A program made the translations under genes and the position numbers. The notes beneath the pieces were generated by a model. The model saw only the letters and a list, made by a program, of their open reading frames with translations, was not told where the DNA came from and ran no database searches. From the NCBI GenBank assembly GCA_963934015.1, contig CAWVWT010000001.1, positions 1 to 64,000 on the forward strand: a stretch of 64,000 nt of DNA, written 5' to 3'. Of the stretch, positions 57,101 to 63,279 are shown one piece after another; the stretch's first letter is position 1; the number at the start of each line of letters is the position of its first letter. The stretch comes from MGIIb-P sp963934015 (GTDB lineage: Archaea > Thermoplasmatota > Poseidoniia > Poseidoniales > Thalassarchaeaceae).

Positions 57101-57874
57101 GAAAGCCCAAAAGAATCCAACGTGTTCCCCAAGGAAGATGATATCTGGATTGTCAAGTGTCGATAGATGCCACAGGCTAAACGCGTGTGCACCAATCCAA
57201 ACAGTCAATCCAGCGTACAGTGGAAGGTGATCTTTTTCGATGGTTTCAGGCAAATCTGCGAACCATGAACCATGACCACCATCTTGCAATCGACCACGAA
57301 CGGCCAGAGCAATTACGACGCTGCTGAGGATCGAAATAACCCACCATGTGAAGAAAAGATAACCGGTAACAGTGCGATCAACATCGAGGACATCATAGTA
57401 ACTGCCGGCAAGAGAACTCTCGCCACCCCATGCATGACCGGCGGCGGCAACCTGAATCGCATAGACGAATCCAGCGACAATACCGACCACAATCAGTTCT
57501 TCTTCGTGGCGTCTTGAACGGTCAAACAGGTGAACGCCAATTGCCATCATGGTGAAGGCTAAGCCTAGTAAAGCAGAACCATCGTAATAATTCAACAAAC
57601 CAACGGCACCAATTACCACTGCAAATCCGAGGGATACGAGAGAGGGGCGTGTTCCAACGGGTTCGAAGATGATTCGGGGTGCCTTGCCAAGTAGACCGCC
57701 GGCCAATAGGACGGTGGTGAGCATCAGCAGTGTGTTCCAATCGCTTTCATCATAGTCGACGGTGTTCCAAGTAGCGGCAACCATCATGGCCAGCATGATG
57801 GCAATTGTTACCGGGATTGCAAGCAGCCCATACAGTGGGGCTTGCGTCGACGCAGTTCCGTTTTCGTTTTTCAT
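48122..57874 (-). CDS. aglB: Giant STT3/AglB oligosaccharyltransferase fused to N-terminal membrane module and C-terminal extracellular domains
   Basis: About 3250 residues in one frame; the AglB family is normally ~600-1000. AglB moves a lipid-linked glycan onto Asn of exported proteins. Order: residues ~10-380, nine or ten extra hydrophobic helices; ~395 onward, the STT3 core with GGSDPWYMKRA (first acidic motif), YPVGSINPRPPL, and FALADHDAFVIF like the archaeal DHH block, then more helices to ~850; the WWDYG signature at ~963-968 (SWWDYGFQALAQGQ); a globular region to ~1450. The remaining ~1750 residues are repeated exported beta domains resembling carboxypeptidase-regulatory and CARDB/NEW3 types, with a final transmembrane helix (WLGLAVGLIIAGLIGLFW). 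ATG 57874 is chosen downstream of a TATA box; the frame runs to 58006. The core assignment is firm; the role of the extensions is unknown. Confidence 0.88.
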   Translation of the reverse strand: MKNENGTASTQAPLYGLLAIPVTIAIMLAMMVAATWNTVDYDESDWNTLLMLTTVLLAGGLLGKAPRIIFEPVGTRPSLVSLGFAVVIGAVGLLNYYDGSALLGLAFTMMAIGVHLFDRSRRHEEELIVVGIVAGFVYAIQVAAAGHAWGGESSLAGSYYDVLDVDRTVTGYLFFTWWVISILSSVVIALAVRGRLQDGGHGSWFADLPETIEKDHLPLYAGLTVWIGAHAFSLWHLSTLDNPDIIFLGEHVGFFWAFFTGLMAMFVAFCWAEQWRTLGLFVGLNWLLYTFGAWQESGLFVFGNSDGLLSFLHGSLGTLSWFAIFFWLNAGILYFGFSGRLLRGPENRNQGQARLWWGQHWYGISIASALLAAFAVRIMWNVIPAMNAAGTGEWDMTGGSDPWYMKRAIDYILAQNSHFVIDMDRAYPVGSINPRPPLFSWTLALGGVLLDPFLEGDVHDAAWWSIAGMPAVYGALTVLPIAATCKRFFGTGAGAIGAWLIALMPGHVSHSTFALADHDAFVIFFMSLGFYFWLCAVDSIGSDKLLEDSDWNPLHMITGIKAAFKQHPAAMAQAILAGVSFATVALGWKGFVYGLAIIYAAFFMQTVLNLLRRRDSMPLTAAITVMMFTTFLLPLPFYGNMQLNLIWDASGFQPLFYIVGFTVINGWIVTAFRDKPWLMVVIMGSGITTGLLGALYILQLLDISNGWDVLTTGGFYFSKNKVFGTIAEAQAPSRGQLFANFGPLVFMFALGMGFIALWRGFRTRKQTHMVLAMWMLLASYMAWSAGRFMFNATPVMAIMGSAAIVGLWRFSGVKEYAKTWRRMGVSGSSARFSSTIRAGRKHPGVPAIGLVLLLLFSQHAIYGIDSGIPRGEVAEKQVDAAIHDLMPDALRAELFGWSVLDGSPYSDYGIDDEEMPTCQGECWYMGTFGPGFNGRSWNEAYDWLEAQDSDMSFSERPAFVSWWDYGFQALAQGQHPTVADNFQSGIPAAGNMLLAGGEEDTIALFIVTLAEGDMRHEFNDDQGTTDDNQFTRTFTQTMQQHFSAATQSDGTWNEWVDVNTMSDGQGVRDHSFTIIGAGDDVMLAEGTVMNADGTRSDASTLYRLYEDREQIGEYTDMETAIYEFNQNGKVDWMDNCPVGDEFVFDDNGNSPGDDTYDSTDAFSCESSHYIIGDYWYTSDLYDDFNDVSTSLHRQNARYAIARDLLTHVFSLDELVDLYHDLTSIEYEVASYDGGPGETVTRNNDIRYFAVDNRLYPIGGYQYAESGMHYGNPTGIFYAPTTLSGLDPDDYIESVYITQRGERPEQEMTSAEFEAAYVADLLAGQSGSGGDVIELVDVRVDQQPAFFETMIARAYVGYGTPQLGLEPERGHGQPKQHFQGYGTPDTPLTWAYPLPGAMMNHFVLSNWYDANEDNEQMIGSANTGVKVLKYYSGATLEGDVILGEIGTVPNAKLLIERDAFSGEDPSDTDARTYWIPIGTAQADDEGHYSITVPSGRIRVTAFMGESDLVSARDQMATADQSTAQGWAVDLVTDVNDDRTINPITGILANVSGSTWLGESSINVTGDQGHSNGATLLNMDISVAASGATGTIEWQGDADFGGNPLANMDLRISNIWADTQQDAYFITTSDGDVEGERGYGPGAVGQVTFTGPGTVISESGVVTATDFTGNYTRSIMNSHSYTGTGDILGRGTFVGSIDNVDAQECVNGTMPGTASYCLEDVNMTDTFLIDGLVEGVDGRFTSNGTAFFTTPMYRETIIGSGTFAVDVSDTSLSTYGTINGTGTFQGTGQFSGEMVKPGSFHLVDAIPGTYHVAVLFDNGEESVLPMPLVVPLTRDSSEAQNIQLSLPGTWIQGTASTLSMDQGTGATVTGRLELVDFDDIEANVTEECGEIAWSPCWFDTDENGTFGVGPVLEGEYVVIMDGDSDGFDEYRSATISVTPDTAGNVTPTDIDKIPPMYDIEFMLLDHQDQPVEGQNLSFSNQYTPFSIDARDNGNGSYNIELPRDTWVVESILDEDYILYEEIDLEENITGLVLQYVESAWINGTVMYDLSDKPNEEPQPYNNQMVNIQWGGSIAETTMTDENGTFGFQIPVGAEVNLTVHVVVGHLLAGKHFTVPTGGIDFSGTEALYPRNSVGAAGDIFLYDVGNPYTQNVPGFGNYPFMMEAYDNSTGVTWQWPVDTAQGRFTARVLEGADNETRDWTLSINNEALNVEPMTYTPVGDNATLQLVANPAYIIANFTTFIDHSGDGNLTNGTVQPVDFRLVPYSAFDDSMNINISASQICDAGVTRNCWTNGTIELELRVGKWVFETDAKDARSENTTDFNTLLSTSGGLIEVPIGSEWVDVELGFLPEWHTSITLRNESGGTMANWTVYFEGVGEGDGETFNLDTDANGTIVEYLPEGDWMAYILNFIADDGDDTNDDPLQTFRGTLSIDSTTPGTSIEWQTVEAAQFNLTLIEAGSGELLNGYSVTATSEDGLGEFTLGPSDEAGVIGGTLMQGAWTLSLNRTDNNLRWILDNVTMNFVSGSGNPDANLTLNKWVEIAGNLFRDVNADDAWSFAEGIEGANVTVNSTTFGPVDLTSDILGTWRVFVPVNDTYDVLAHKNGYSNGSVAIAVDYTANTSDIEMMAGIVTVGGEISHVLPSEWGVIADEITLTLIPGSGQFFDATTPTKVLVNGTWDGTWTADVEPGHWILYTTYDGDEGQFAAMEYLEAVVAEGGEVDAMLSTASVLNVTTEWVDFDGNVYTLGDSSQIDSGDNLVFAGGSAHSWNQTVDENGQISLLLPAGDYSISGTFVTTQYGVEMTYNGGKNAEVVGEGVESPEQVVLFSVHEDHSIAFSVGENHTAIQQSIEDGDNFTIINNDAEDGDGYTVGEINVELNYSGNRAEDVFMLTIEMNGGDAAYWTIEIWNGTNETGEDIWEISREYTLGLNTTTTADVRLRVTAANESVAESYDEGHSMLLRMTEIGTQGYDEYELKIFVPQSHGIELVEPLANMNEDGDIVIGIQVGNDETYSFGFENTGNGDDTYSISISELPEALTPFWSVTGASAMTVGPRTTQGYSVAIHASEAWVGEVDPFPVTITITSEENSTSETVTLFIQTALPILKIVNDADTDIGVLGLAQGGFAPMDQTNQFYLSVVNSGLVDAHDVQVEIFDESGEIVGTQTLDVPMGGENTQFTIDITPVNEIGSVVYTIRINTTGLELAGDQPTEEQESINYQPNVKTKANNWLGLAVGLIIAGLIGLFWKFSGRRGSQAF

Positions 57875-57894
57875 TTTATTTCCCTCTCTTGGGT

Positions 57895-57921
57895 CTGATG
57901 GCACATACGCTACGCCATCAG
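57895..57921 (-). promoter_or_regulatory. 8-bp stem-loop in the aglB leader
   Basis: CTGATGGC (57895-57902) and GCCATCAG (57914-57921) pair around an 11-nt loop, 20 bases before the ATG. With the TATA box at 57945-57950 the transcript should begin near 57920, so the hairpin would form the very 5' end of the mRNA. Confidence 0.45.
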
Positions 57922-57944
57922 CGACGCCGCGACTTGAGGGCTCG

Positions 57945-57950
57945 TTATAA
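57945..57950 (-). promoter_or_regulatory. TATA box of aglB
   Basis: TTATAA preceded on the minus strand by the purine run GGAGGGG, a plausible BRE/TATA pair. It predicts a start about 45 bases upstream of the ATG. Arms CCCCTC/GAGGGG (57951-57956, 57972-57977) also bracket the region just upstream. Confidence 0.5.
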
Positions 57951-58009
57951 CCCCTCCTTACGCGCTCGCGCGAGGGGTGAGGCTCAGTGCAACGAATAGT
58001 AGTCACGTC

Positions 58010-59272
58010 TCAAAGTGCTTTGTAGCCGATATCACGGCGAAAATGAGCACCTTCAAGTTGCACTTCTACCAACTTTCGATAAGCGAGTTCTCGCGCTTCG
58101 GAAAGCGAAGAGGCGATTCCAGTTGAGGCCAATACACGCCCACCTGTAGAAATCAATTCACCATCAACAATTTCAGTACCAGCATGATGGATGAAGGCTT
58201 GACCATTTGAATCAACATAATCGGAAAGGTCACCGGTAATCGCGCGTCCTTTCACCGGTGGACCTGGATAGCCTTCTGCTGCAAGGACCACGGTTAGGGC
58301 GTGATGGGTTGAGAAGGTCGGCATAGAATCGGCCAATCGGCCTTCGGCAACAGCGAGCAGAAGTTCACATAAATCACTGGAAATTAGCGGGACTGTGACC
58401 TGTGTTTCAGGGTCACCAAATCGAACGTTGTATTCAACCACGGATGGGGCCCCATTATCATCGATCATCAAGCCCACATAGAGGCAGCCACGATAGGGAG
58501 TTTCTAGAGATGAAAGGTGCGCATGCATCGGCTCGACAATCTCCGAAATTGCTCGTGCGCGAACTGCTTCTGTGGTGACGGGAGCTGGAGCATAAGCCCC
58601 CATCCCCCCTGTATTGAGGCCTAGGTCACCTTCACTGACACGCTTGTGGTCTTGGCTGCAAGGGAGTGCCACAAATCCAGATTCATCCATCATCACGAGC
58701 ATGCTTGCTTCTTCGCCATAGAGAAATTCTTCCAACAAAACCATGCCATCTGATTTGATTGAAGTTTGAATGAAATCAAGCGCTTCAGATCGATCTTCAG
58801 TCACGACCACACCTTTACCACCAGCCAGAACATCGCGCTTAACCACCCATGGTGAACCCCAACGATCGATTGCTTCGTCTAAGTCAGTCTCATTGGTGAG
58901 ATGTTGGATGTTGGCGGTTGGGATGTTCAAATCAAGCATGACTTGCTTGGCGAAATCTTTGCTTCCTTCCAGCATAGCACCTGCAGCATGTGGACCGAAA
59001 CTCGGTATGCCAATTGCACGGAGTGCATCGGATAGACCACCGACCAATGGCGCTTCAGGTCCGACCACAACAAGGTCAGCACCCAAGGATCTCGCCAAGG
59101 TGACTTGGCCCTCAACATCCCCTGCAGAAACATTGTGATTGGTTGCAATTCCTGCCGTACCAGCATTGCCTGGAGCGACGTGGACTGCAGCGACTGAAGG
59201 ACTGGAAAGAAGGCCGATTGCCAATGCATGTTCGCGCCCACCCCCTCCGACGATGAGAACGGTTCGCCCCAT
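58010..59272 (-). CDS. purD: Phosphoribosylamine--glycine ligase
   Basis: Second step of purine synthesis: ATP-dependent joining of glycine to 5-phosphoribosylamine. The ~420-residue protein shows VLIVGGGGREHALA at the N terminus, VVVGPEAPLVGGLSDAL, SKDFAKQVMLDLNIPTA, the ATP-grasp strands (WVVKRDVLAGGKGVVV; LLEEFLYGEEASMLVM), the NTGGMGAYAPAPV signature, and YVGLMIDDNGAPSVVEYNVRFGDPETQ, all typical PurD. ATG 59272 is used because the GGGGREHA strand begins seven residues later; in-frame ATGs further upstream run into carS. It follows carS by 38 bases and precedes aglB by ~135, all on the minus strand. Confidence 0.96.
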   Translation of the reverse strand: MGRTVLIVGGGGREHALAIGLLSSPSVAAVHVAPGNAGTAGIATNHNVSAGDVEGQVTLARSLGADLVVVGPEAPLVGGLSDALRAIGIPSFGPHAAGAMLEGSKDFAKQVMLDLNIPTANIQHLTNETDLDEAIDRWGSPWVVKRDVLAGGKGVVVTEDRSEALDFIQTSIKSDGMVLLEEFLYGEEASMLVMMDESGFVALPCSQDHKRVSEGDLGLNTGGMGAYAPAPVTTEAVRARAISEIVEPMHAHLSSLETPYRGCLYVGLMIDDNGAPSVVEYNVRFGDPETQVTVPLISSDLCELLLAVAEGRLADSMPTFSTHHALTVVLAAEGYPGPPVKGRAITGDLSDYVDSNGQAFIHHAGTEIVDGELISTGGRVLASTGIASSLSEARELAYRKLVEVQLEGAHFRRDIGYKAL

Positions 59273-59310
59273 GATACACCACGAACGGTTTCGGCTCATG
59301 AAGAGTCCCA

Positions 59311-60069
59311 TCAATAGGGGACTTCCTTCAAACCCACCCAATAACCAAACATATTGGTTAGACGATGGATGATGGGTGTGAGAAGCAATAGCCAGAACAT
59401 GGGCTGAATCAGCTCGGAGTTTCCAACAAGTGCGTGGGGGAACAATAGCAAACCCATCGCAAATGTGCAAATCGCAAATGGGAGGGTATCGAGCAAGGGT
59501 GCCTGTGAACTTTCAGAACCTTCCCGTTTCTTTCCTAATCGTCGCTTGATGAAAGATCCTACACTGTCACCAATCATACAACCCAAGCCCAAGAATGCGC
59601 CGACGATGAATGCAGCACCCCATTCACCACCAATCCAAAACCAATCACCGGGGGCTGCCCAAATCAACGGATCAAGGAATACACCTTCAGTGACAATATG
59701 GTTCTCCCCGGCCCAATGAGTGAACATGCACAGCAACCCAGCACCAAGGATTGCACCCAGGAGACCATTCCATGTTTTTCCATCCCCTAGAATTCGATGG
59801 CCATCGGATAATTGGCGCCCACCATCGATGGGACGCGGTTCGAATCCAGTCATTTCAGGAATCCATTTTCCACCGAGCATCGCAGCAGTGTTGGCGAGGT
59901 ACCCTGGCAAATAGAGCCACAGCACAAGCAAGGGCCCACTCCAGAAACTCAACGTTTCACCGAGCGGGACCGCACTGGTAAGGAATAGACTGGGCACGCT
60001 ATGATACCAGAAGAGGCGGTTTAGAATAGTGCGCACGTCGGCGCATCCTTCATGACCCCAACGCGACAC
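59311..60069 (-). CDS. carS: CDP-archaeol synthase
   Basis: Transfers CMP from CTP to unsaturated archaetidic precursors, making CDP-archaeol for archaeal membrane lipids. The signature DGGRQLSDGHRILGDGKTWNGLLGAILGA is the strongest feature of this family (DUF46). At least five hydrophobic helices surround it, and GCMIGDSVGSFIKRRLGKKREGSESSQAPLLDTLPF is the second conserved block. The product is ~252 residues from ATG 60069, longer than the ~170-180 usual, because of an insertion between the two blocks and an N-terminal addition; GTG 60036 is an alternative start. It is divergent from the gene at 60079 by only 9 bases if the ATG is right. Confidence 0.9.
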   Translation of the reverse strand: MSRWGHEGCADVRTILNRLFWYHSVPSLFLTSAVPLGETLSFWSGPLLVLWLYLPGYLANTAAMLGGKWIPEMTGFEPRPIDGGRQLSDGHRILGDGKTWNGLLGAILGAGLLCMFTHWAGENHIVTEGVFLDPLIWAAPGDWFWIGGEWGAAFIVGAFLGLGCMIGDSVGSFIKRRLGKKREGSESSQAPLLDTLPFAICTFAMGLLLFPHALVGNSELIQPMFWLLLLTPIIHRLTNMFGYWVGLKEVPY

Positions 60070-60078
60070 CCCCCAATC

Positions 60079-61881
60079 ATGAGAACCGGACGGCGACTTG
60101 CTCTAATGCTTGCAATCTCGATGCTGATTTGCATAATTCCAATTTCCAATGCAAGTTCCGCACCAACCCATGGTGGAATTCACAGTGTTTCTGTTGACGA
60201 AACATGGAACATGGGTTCAGAAATCGATGCGATTGTGACCGTAGAGGCGGGTGCGACGCTAACCATCGCAACAGATTACACCCTACCGGCGGGCGCGAGT
60301 ATCACTGTTGCAGAAGGCGCAGCACTTCGCGTAGAAGATGGTTCGCTGACTGGCGGGGACTTCGCACAAGCGGTTCGTATGACACCAAATGCACCCACCA
60401 GCTTAGTGGCTCACTCAAGTGTGGCTTCTGGAGCCTTTTCACTACGAATTGTAGCATCTTCTGGTATCGATATGTCCGGTTGGGCTGTTGCTTGGGATGA
60501 AATTCCGGCTCAGGACATGAATGGTGGCGAACATGTGATTAATTTCTCATCTCCAAAAACTGATTTCCAACTCAACTTTTCGCTGAACCCTGGTAGTTTT
60601 ACCGACCTTGTCATCGACCATCTTGAAATTAATGATGGAAGTACAGTCACGACAACACCCGCCTATCTTGCAGACCCAACCAATTGCCGTATGGCCAGTG
60701 AGTATGGAACAGCATTCCCACTGAATATCGCAGGTAGTGCACACTTTGAGAACAGTGCGATTACCGGAGCGGATGTGATGATTACAGGTGCTGTGACAAC
60801 AATCGATGCAGATTTCATGGCCAGTGGACCGTTGTATGTGCGTGGTGAAGGTAGCAGTTTGCTGATGAACGGAGGTTCGATCAAGATGTCATCCGATGAT
60901 CATGATATCAATGCAGATGGGGTCGCAAATCTCGACTTAGAAAATTCGGGTGTTGAGGGGACTGGTGGCCTGATTGACCTGTGGGAACGAAACATCGCCC
61001 AACAAGAAATTCACACACCTATCGGATCCACTTGTACTGGTGACTACTCCTGTATCCAGTACGCACTGAGCGGCATTGGCCCAAATGGGGCAACAATGCA
61101 ACGAAGTAACGTCGAAGGAGTCGCACTTGTTCCAGCACGCACGGTGGAAATTGGATACGCAGATGGTACTATTTGGACAGAAAATGCAACCATTGAAATC
61201 ATCAATTTCCGTACTGCATGGAATCTTGATACTGGAATGGATTCTTGGAGTGAAGGTATGCTTGTCCCATTGCCTTGGGATGTCGCAACATTTGACATCC
61301 TACCGCACCTTGACTATCCGGTGATTTCTGTGGACACTGTCAATATCCCAGGTGAAACAGGAAATGTTGGCCGCTCAATCTCTGTTGAGGTTACCGTGAG
61401 TAATTCAGGTACGGAGACTGCTGCGATTTTCATTAAGTGCAATATTGCTGGCACGGAAAACTATGCATCCATGACCCCCACATACTCAGCCATGGTATTG
61501 GATGCCGGTGAAACCGAGACACTGGATGGTAACTGGTCCTACCATACAACTGGGGATTCAGGGTTGGACTGCTATGTATTGGAACCTACCCAATTCATTG
61601 ATTCAACCGCCTTCATCAGTAAGAATGCAGCCGGTAGCACTCGCGGCGGTAGTGACGATGTTGCAACAGTGTCGTGGAGCAATGCAGTAGTAGATGAGGC
61701 AGATTCAATGCTATTTATGCTCGTAGCTCTGGGACTTTCAATCATCATAGGATTGGGTGTTGCCATACGATTTGCAACCGCTGATCTTGGTGACGATGAC
61801 CGTGAAATCACGCACGAAGCAGAAACTGAAGATGTGCGTGTCGATCGATTCGCCGATATGATGGATGAGGATGAAGACTGA
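60079..61881 (+). CDS. Type I membrane surface protein, beta-helix-like
   Basis: About 600 residues. ATG 60079 precedes a signal peptide (LALMLAISMLICIIPISNA); an upstream ATG 60052 overlaps the divergent carS start. The exported part contains a short-strand repeat region (GATLTIATDYTLPAGASITVAEGAALRVEDGSLTG) like a beta-helix and then an Ig-like CARDB-type domain (RSISVEVTVSNSGTETAAIFIKCN). One transmembrane helix (MLFMLVALGLSIIIGLGVAI) precedes a short, very acidic cytoplasmic tail ending DRFADMMDEDED. No enzyme motif seen. Its stop abuts the stop of the gene on the other strand with no base between. Confidence 0.7.
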   Translation: MRTGRRLALMLAISMLICIIPISNASSAPTHGGIHSVSVDETWNMGSEIDAIVTVEAGATLTIATDYTLPAGASITVAEGAALRVEDGSLTGGDFAQAVRMTPNAPTSLVAHSSVASGAFSLRIVASSGIDMSGWAVAWDEIPAQDMNGGEHVINFSSPKTDFQLNFSLNPGSFTDLVIDHLEINDGSTVTTTPAYLADPTNCRMASEYGTAFPLNIAGSAHFENSAITGADVMITGAVTTIDADFMASGPLYVRGEGSSLLMNGGSIKMSSDDHDINADGVANLDLENSGVEGTGGLIDLWERNIAQQEIHTPIGSTCTGDYSCIQYALSGIGPNGATMQRSNVEGVALVPARTVEIGYADGTIWTENATIEIINFRTAWNLDTGMDSWSEGMLVPLPWDVATFDILPHLDYPVISVDTVNIPGETGNVGRSISVEVTVSNSGTETAAIFIKCNIAGTENYASMTPTYSAMVLDAGETETLDGNWSYHTTGDSGLDCYVLEPTQFIDSTAFISKNAAGSTRGGSDDVATVSWSNAVVDEADSMLFMLVALGLSIIIGLGVAIRFATADLGDDDREITHEAETEDVRVDRFADMMDEDED

Positions 61882-63180
61882 TTAGCAAGTTTCAGTTGAT
61901 TCAAATGTCTCCGACTGGTACGTTTCCCCTTCACTTGAGGATGAATCGTGCTCGAACATGTAGTAACTGGTCGAAATTGCGACCTCTTGTCCATCTTGAG
62001 TTGCAATTAACGTTAGGGCGTAGCAACCATATTCACGATCTCCATTGCTATCACTCAATGCGACATCAGGGGAGAATTGGTACTGTGAGTTGCACTTGAA
62101 GATGAAGCCAGATGTATCCACTGCGATATCCATGGTCCCGCCTGCACAGTCACCAGCAGCCCAACTAGCTTCAGTTCCCGATACAGTGATGGGTTTCTGA
62201 TCGATTGAGCTGTCATCTCCAGATAGCCCGAACGACATGTCGAGTGTGTAATCGCCGCGTACCCGTACAGGGGTAGTATCCGCATCAGCACTTTCAATGC
62301 CAATTCCTACCCATCCACGAATCTCAACATATTCAACGCAAGTCGTGTAACCTGCTTCGCAGTTATTGTCCCCAACTTGGCCCCATGCCTCTTCATCCAC
62401 ATCATCGACATCGCGAGAGAGTTCAAGCGTAGGCAGCACCTGTGACGCTGTTTCCCCATCAATAATCACAGATACGGTATAGGGATGTTCAACGGTGTTG
62501 ACCAAGCCCAAAGATGTGAAACCATCAAGTTGAATGGCGCTGTTCGCGTAGAAATCGCTAATTTGTAAAGTGAGTAATCCGTATGAGCCAATCATATCTT
62601 CTTGATTCATCATCACATTGATTGTTCCACTCCATGTTTCGGCACCATCTTGCGTGACACTTGCGTCGACATTACCACCTTCCCAAGCACCACCGAAGAG
62701 GCTGCCACTACTGTGTCGAAGCATCAGAGTCACGGTGTTTTCATCTTCGTGCACTTGGCCGTCGGTGAGGAGAATCCCACCGGAATCGGTTTCCATACCA
62801 ATCATCCATACACCACTAGATAAGACCAGCCAACCGACAACAATTGCTGACCATTGTGTGGGTCGAACTGCAGCTCCTGTATTCATTCCGAATTTGACAT
62901 AAATCGAGGTGAGGTAGATGGAAGCGACCAGCATACCGAGGACTACCCATCCAAAGAATGGAAACCAATCCATGTATGGCAAGGCAAAAATGGAGGCTAA
63001 AGATGCACCTAACAGCCCAAAACCAGCTGTTCTCGCTGTAGAATCACTAAGGCCAAATGGTGGCGAAGATGCGACTGGGTCGAGTGATTTAGCGATCACT
63101 TCATCAGCCGCCGCAGCGACATCATCCGACCCTGAATCTCCTGTTACTTGCTTGGCCTTTTCGAGTAATCCACCAGACAT
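61882..63180 (-). CDS. Membrane protein with cytoplasmic N terminus and exported C-terminal domain
   Basis: About 432 residues. ATG 63180 (MSGGLLEKAKQ) is preferred, with a 6-bp inverted repeat ending 6 bases upstream and a TTTGATAA box at 63218-63225. The first ~60 residues are charged and helical (VAAAADEVIAKSLDPV). Three hydrophobic helices follow (FGLLGASLASIFALPYM, FFGWVVLGMLVASIYLTSIY, SAIVVGWLVLSSGVWMIGM), and the remaining ~280 residues are exported, acidic and beta-rich with several Cys that may form disulfides (DNNCEAGYTTC; GDCAGG; FKCNSQ). Family not recognised. Confidence 0.65.
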   Translation of the reverse strand: MSGGLLEKAKQVTGDSGSDDVAAAADEVIAKSLDPVASSPPFGLSDSTARTAGFGLLGASLASIFALPYMDWFPFFGWVVLGMLVASIYLTSIYVKFGMNTGAAVRPTQWSAIVVGWLVLSSGVWMIGMETDSGGILLTDGQVHEDENTVTLMLRHSSGSLFGGAWEGGNVDASVTQDGAETWSGTINVMMNQEDMIGSYGLLTLQISDFYANSAIQLDGFTSLGLVNTVEHPYTVSVIIDGETASQVLPTLELSRDVDDVDEEAWGQVGDNNCEAGYTTCVEYVEIRGWVGIGIESADADTTPVRVRGDYTLDMSFGLSGDDSSIDQKPITVSGTEASWAAGDCAGGTMDIAVDTSGFIFKCNSQYQFSPDVALSDSNGDREYGCYALTLIATQDGQEVAISTSYYMFEHDSSSSEGETYQSETFESTETC

Positions 63181-63186
63181 AAGTTT

Positions 63187-63225
63187 CACCTCTACGAGGT
63201 GTTCCTCGGGCTTGGGGTTATCAAA
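63187..63225 (-). promoter_or_regulatory. TATA-like box and 6-bp inverted repeat before the start at 63180
   Basis: On the minus strand TTTGATAA (63218-63225) is followed by CACCTC-GTA-GAGGTG (63187-63201), a perfect 6-bp inverted repeat with a 3-nt loop ending 6 bases before the ATG. The expected transcription start falls inside the repeat. Confidence 0.45.
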
Positions 63226-63248
63226 CCGTTGCCTCAATTGACCAATAG

Positions 63249-63263
63249 GGCCACATTGTGGCC
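63249..63263. terminator. GGCCAC/GTGGCC hairpin after the last gene
   Basis: GGCCAC (63249-63254), ATT, GTGGCC (63258-63263), 16 bases after the stop of the gene that begins beyond the window edge. Position suits a transcript end; there is no clear T tract. Confidence 0.35.
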
Positions 63264-63279
63264 TGAATTGGGATTACCG

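Noticed and set aside
48122..57874. Many 60-150 codon frames on the plus strand opposite aglB
   Set aside because: They have no ribosome-binding context or family features and are expected by chance opposite a long gene.
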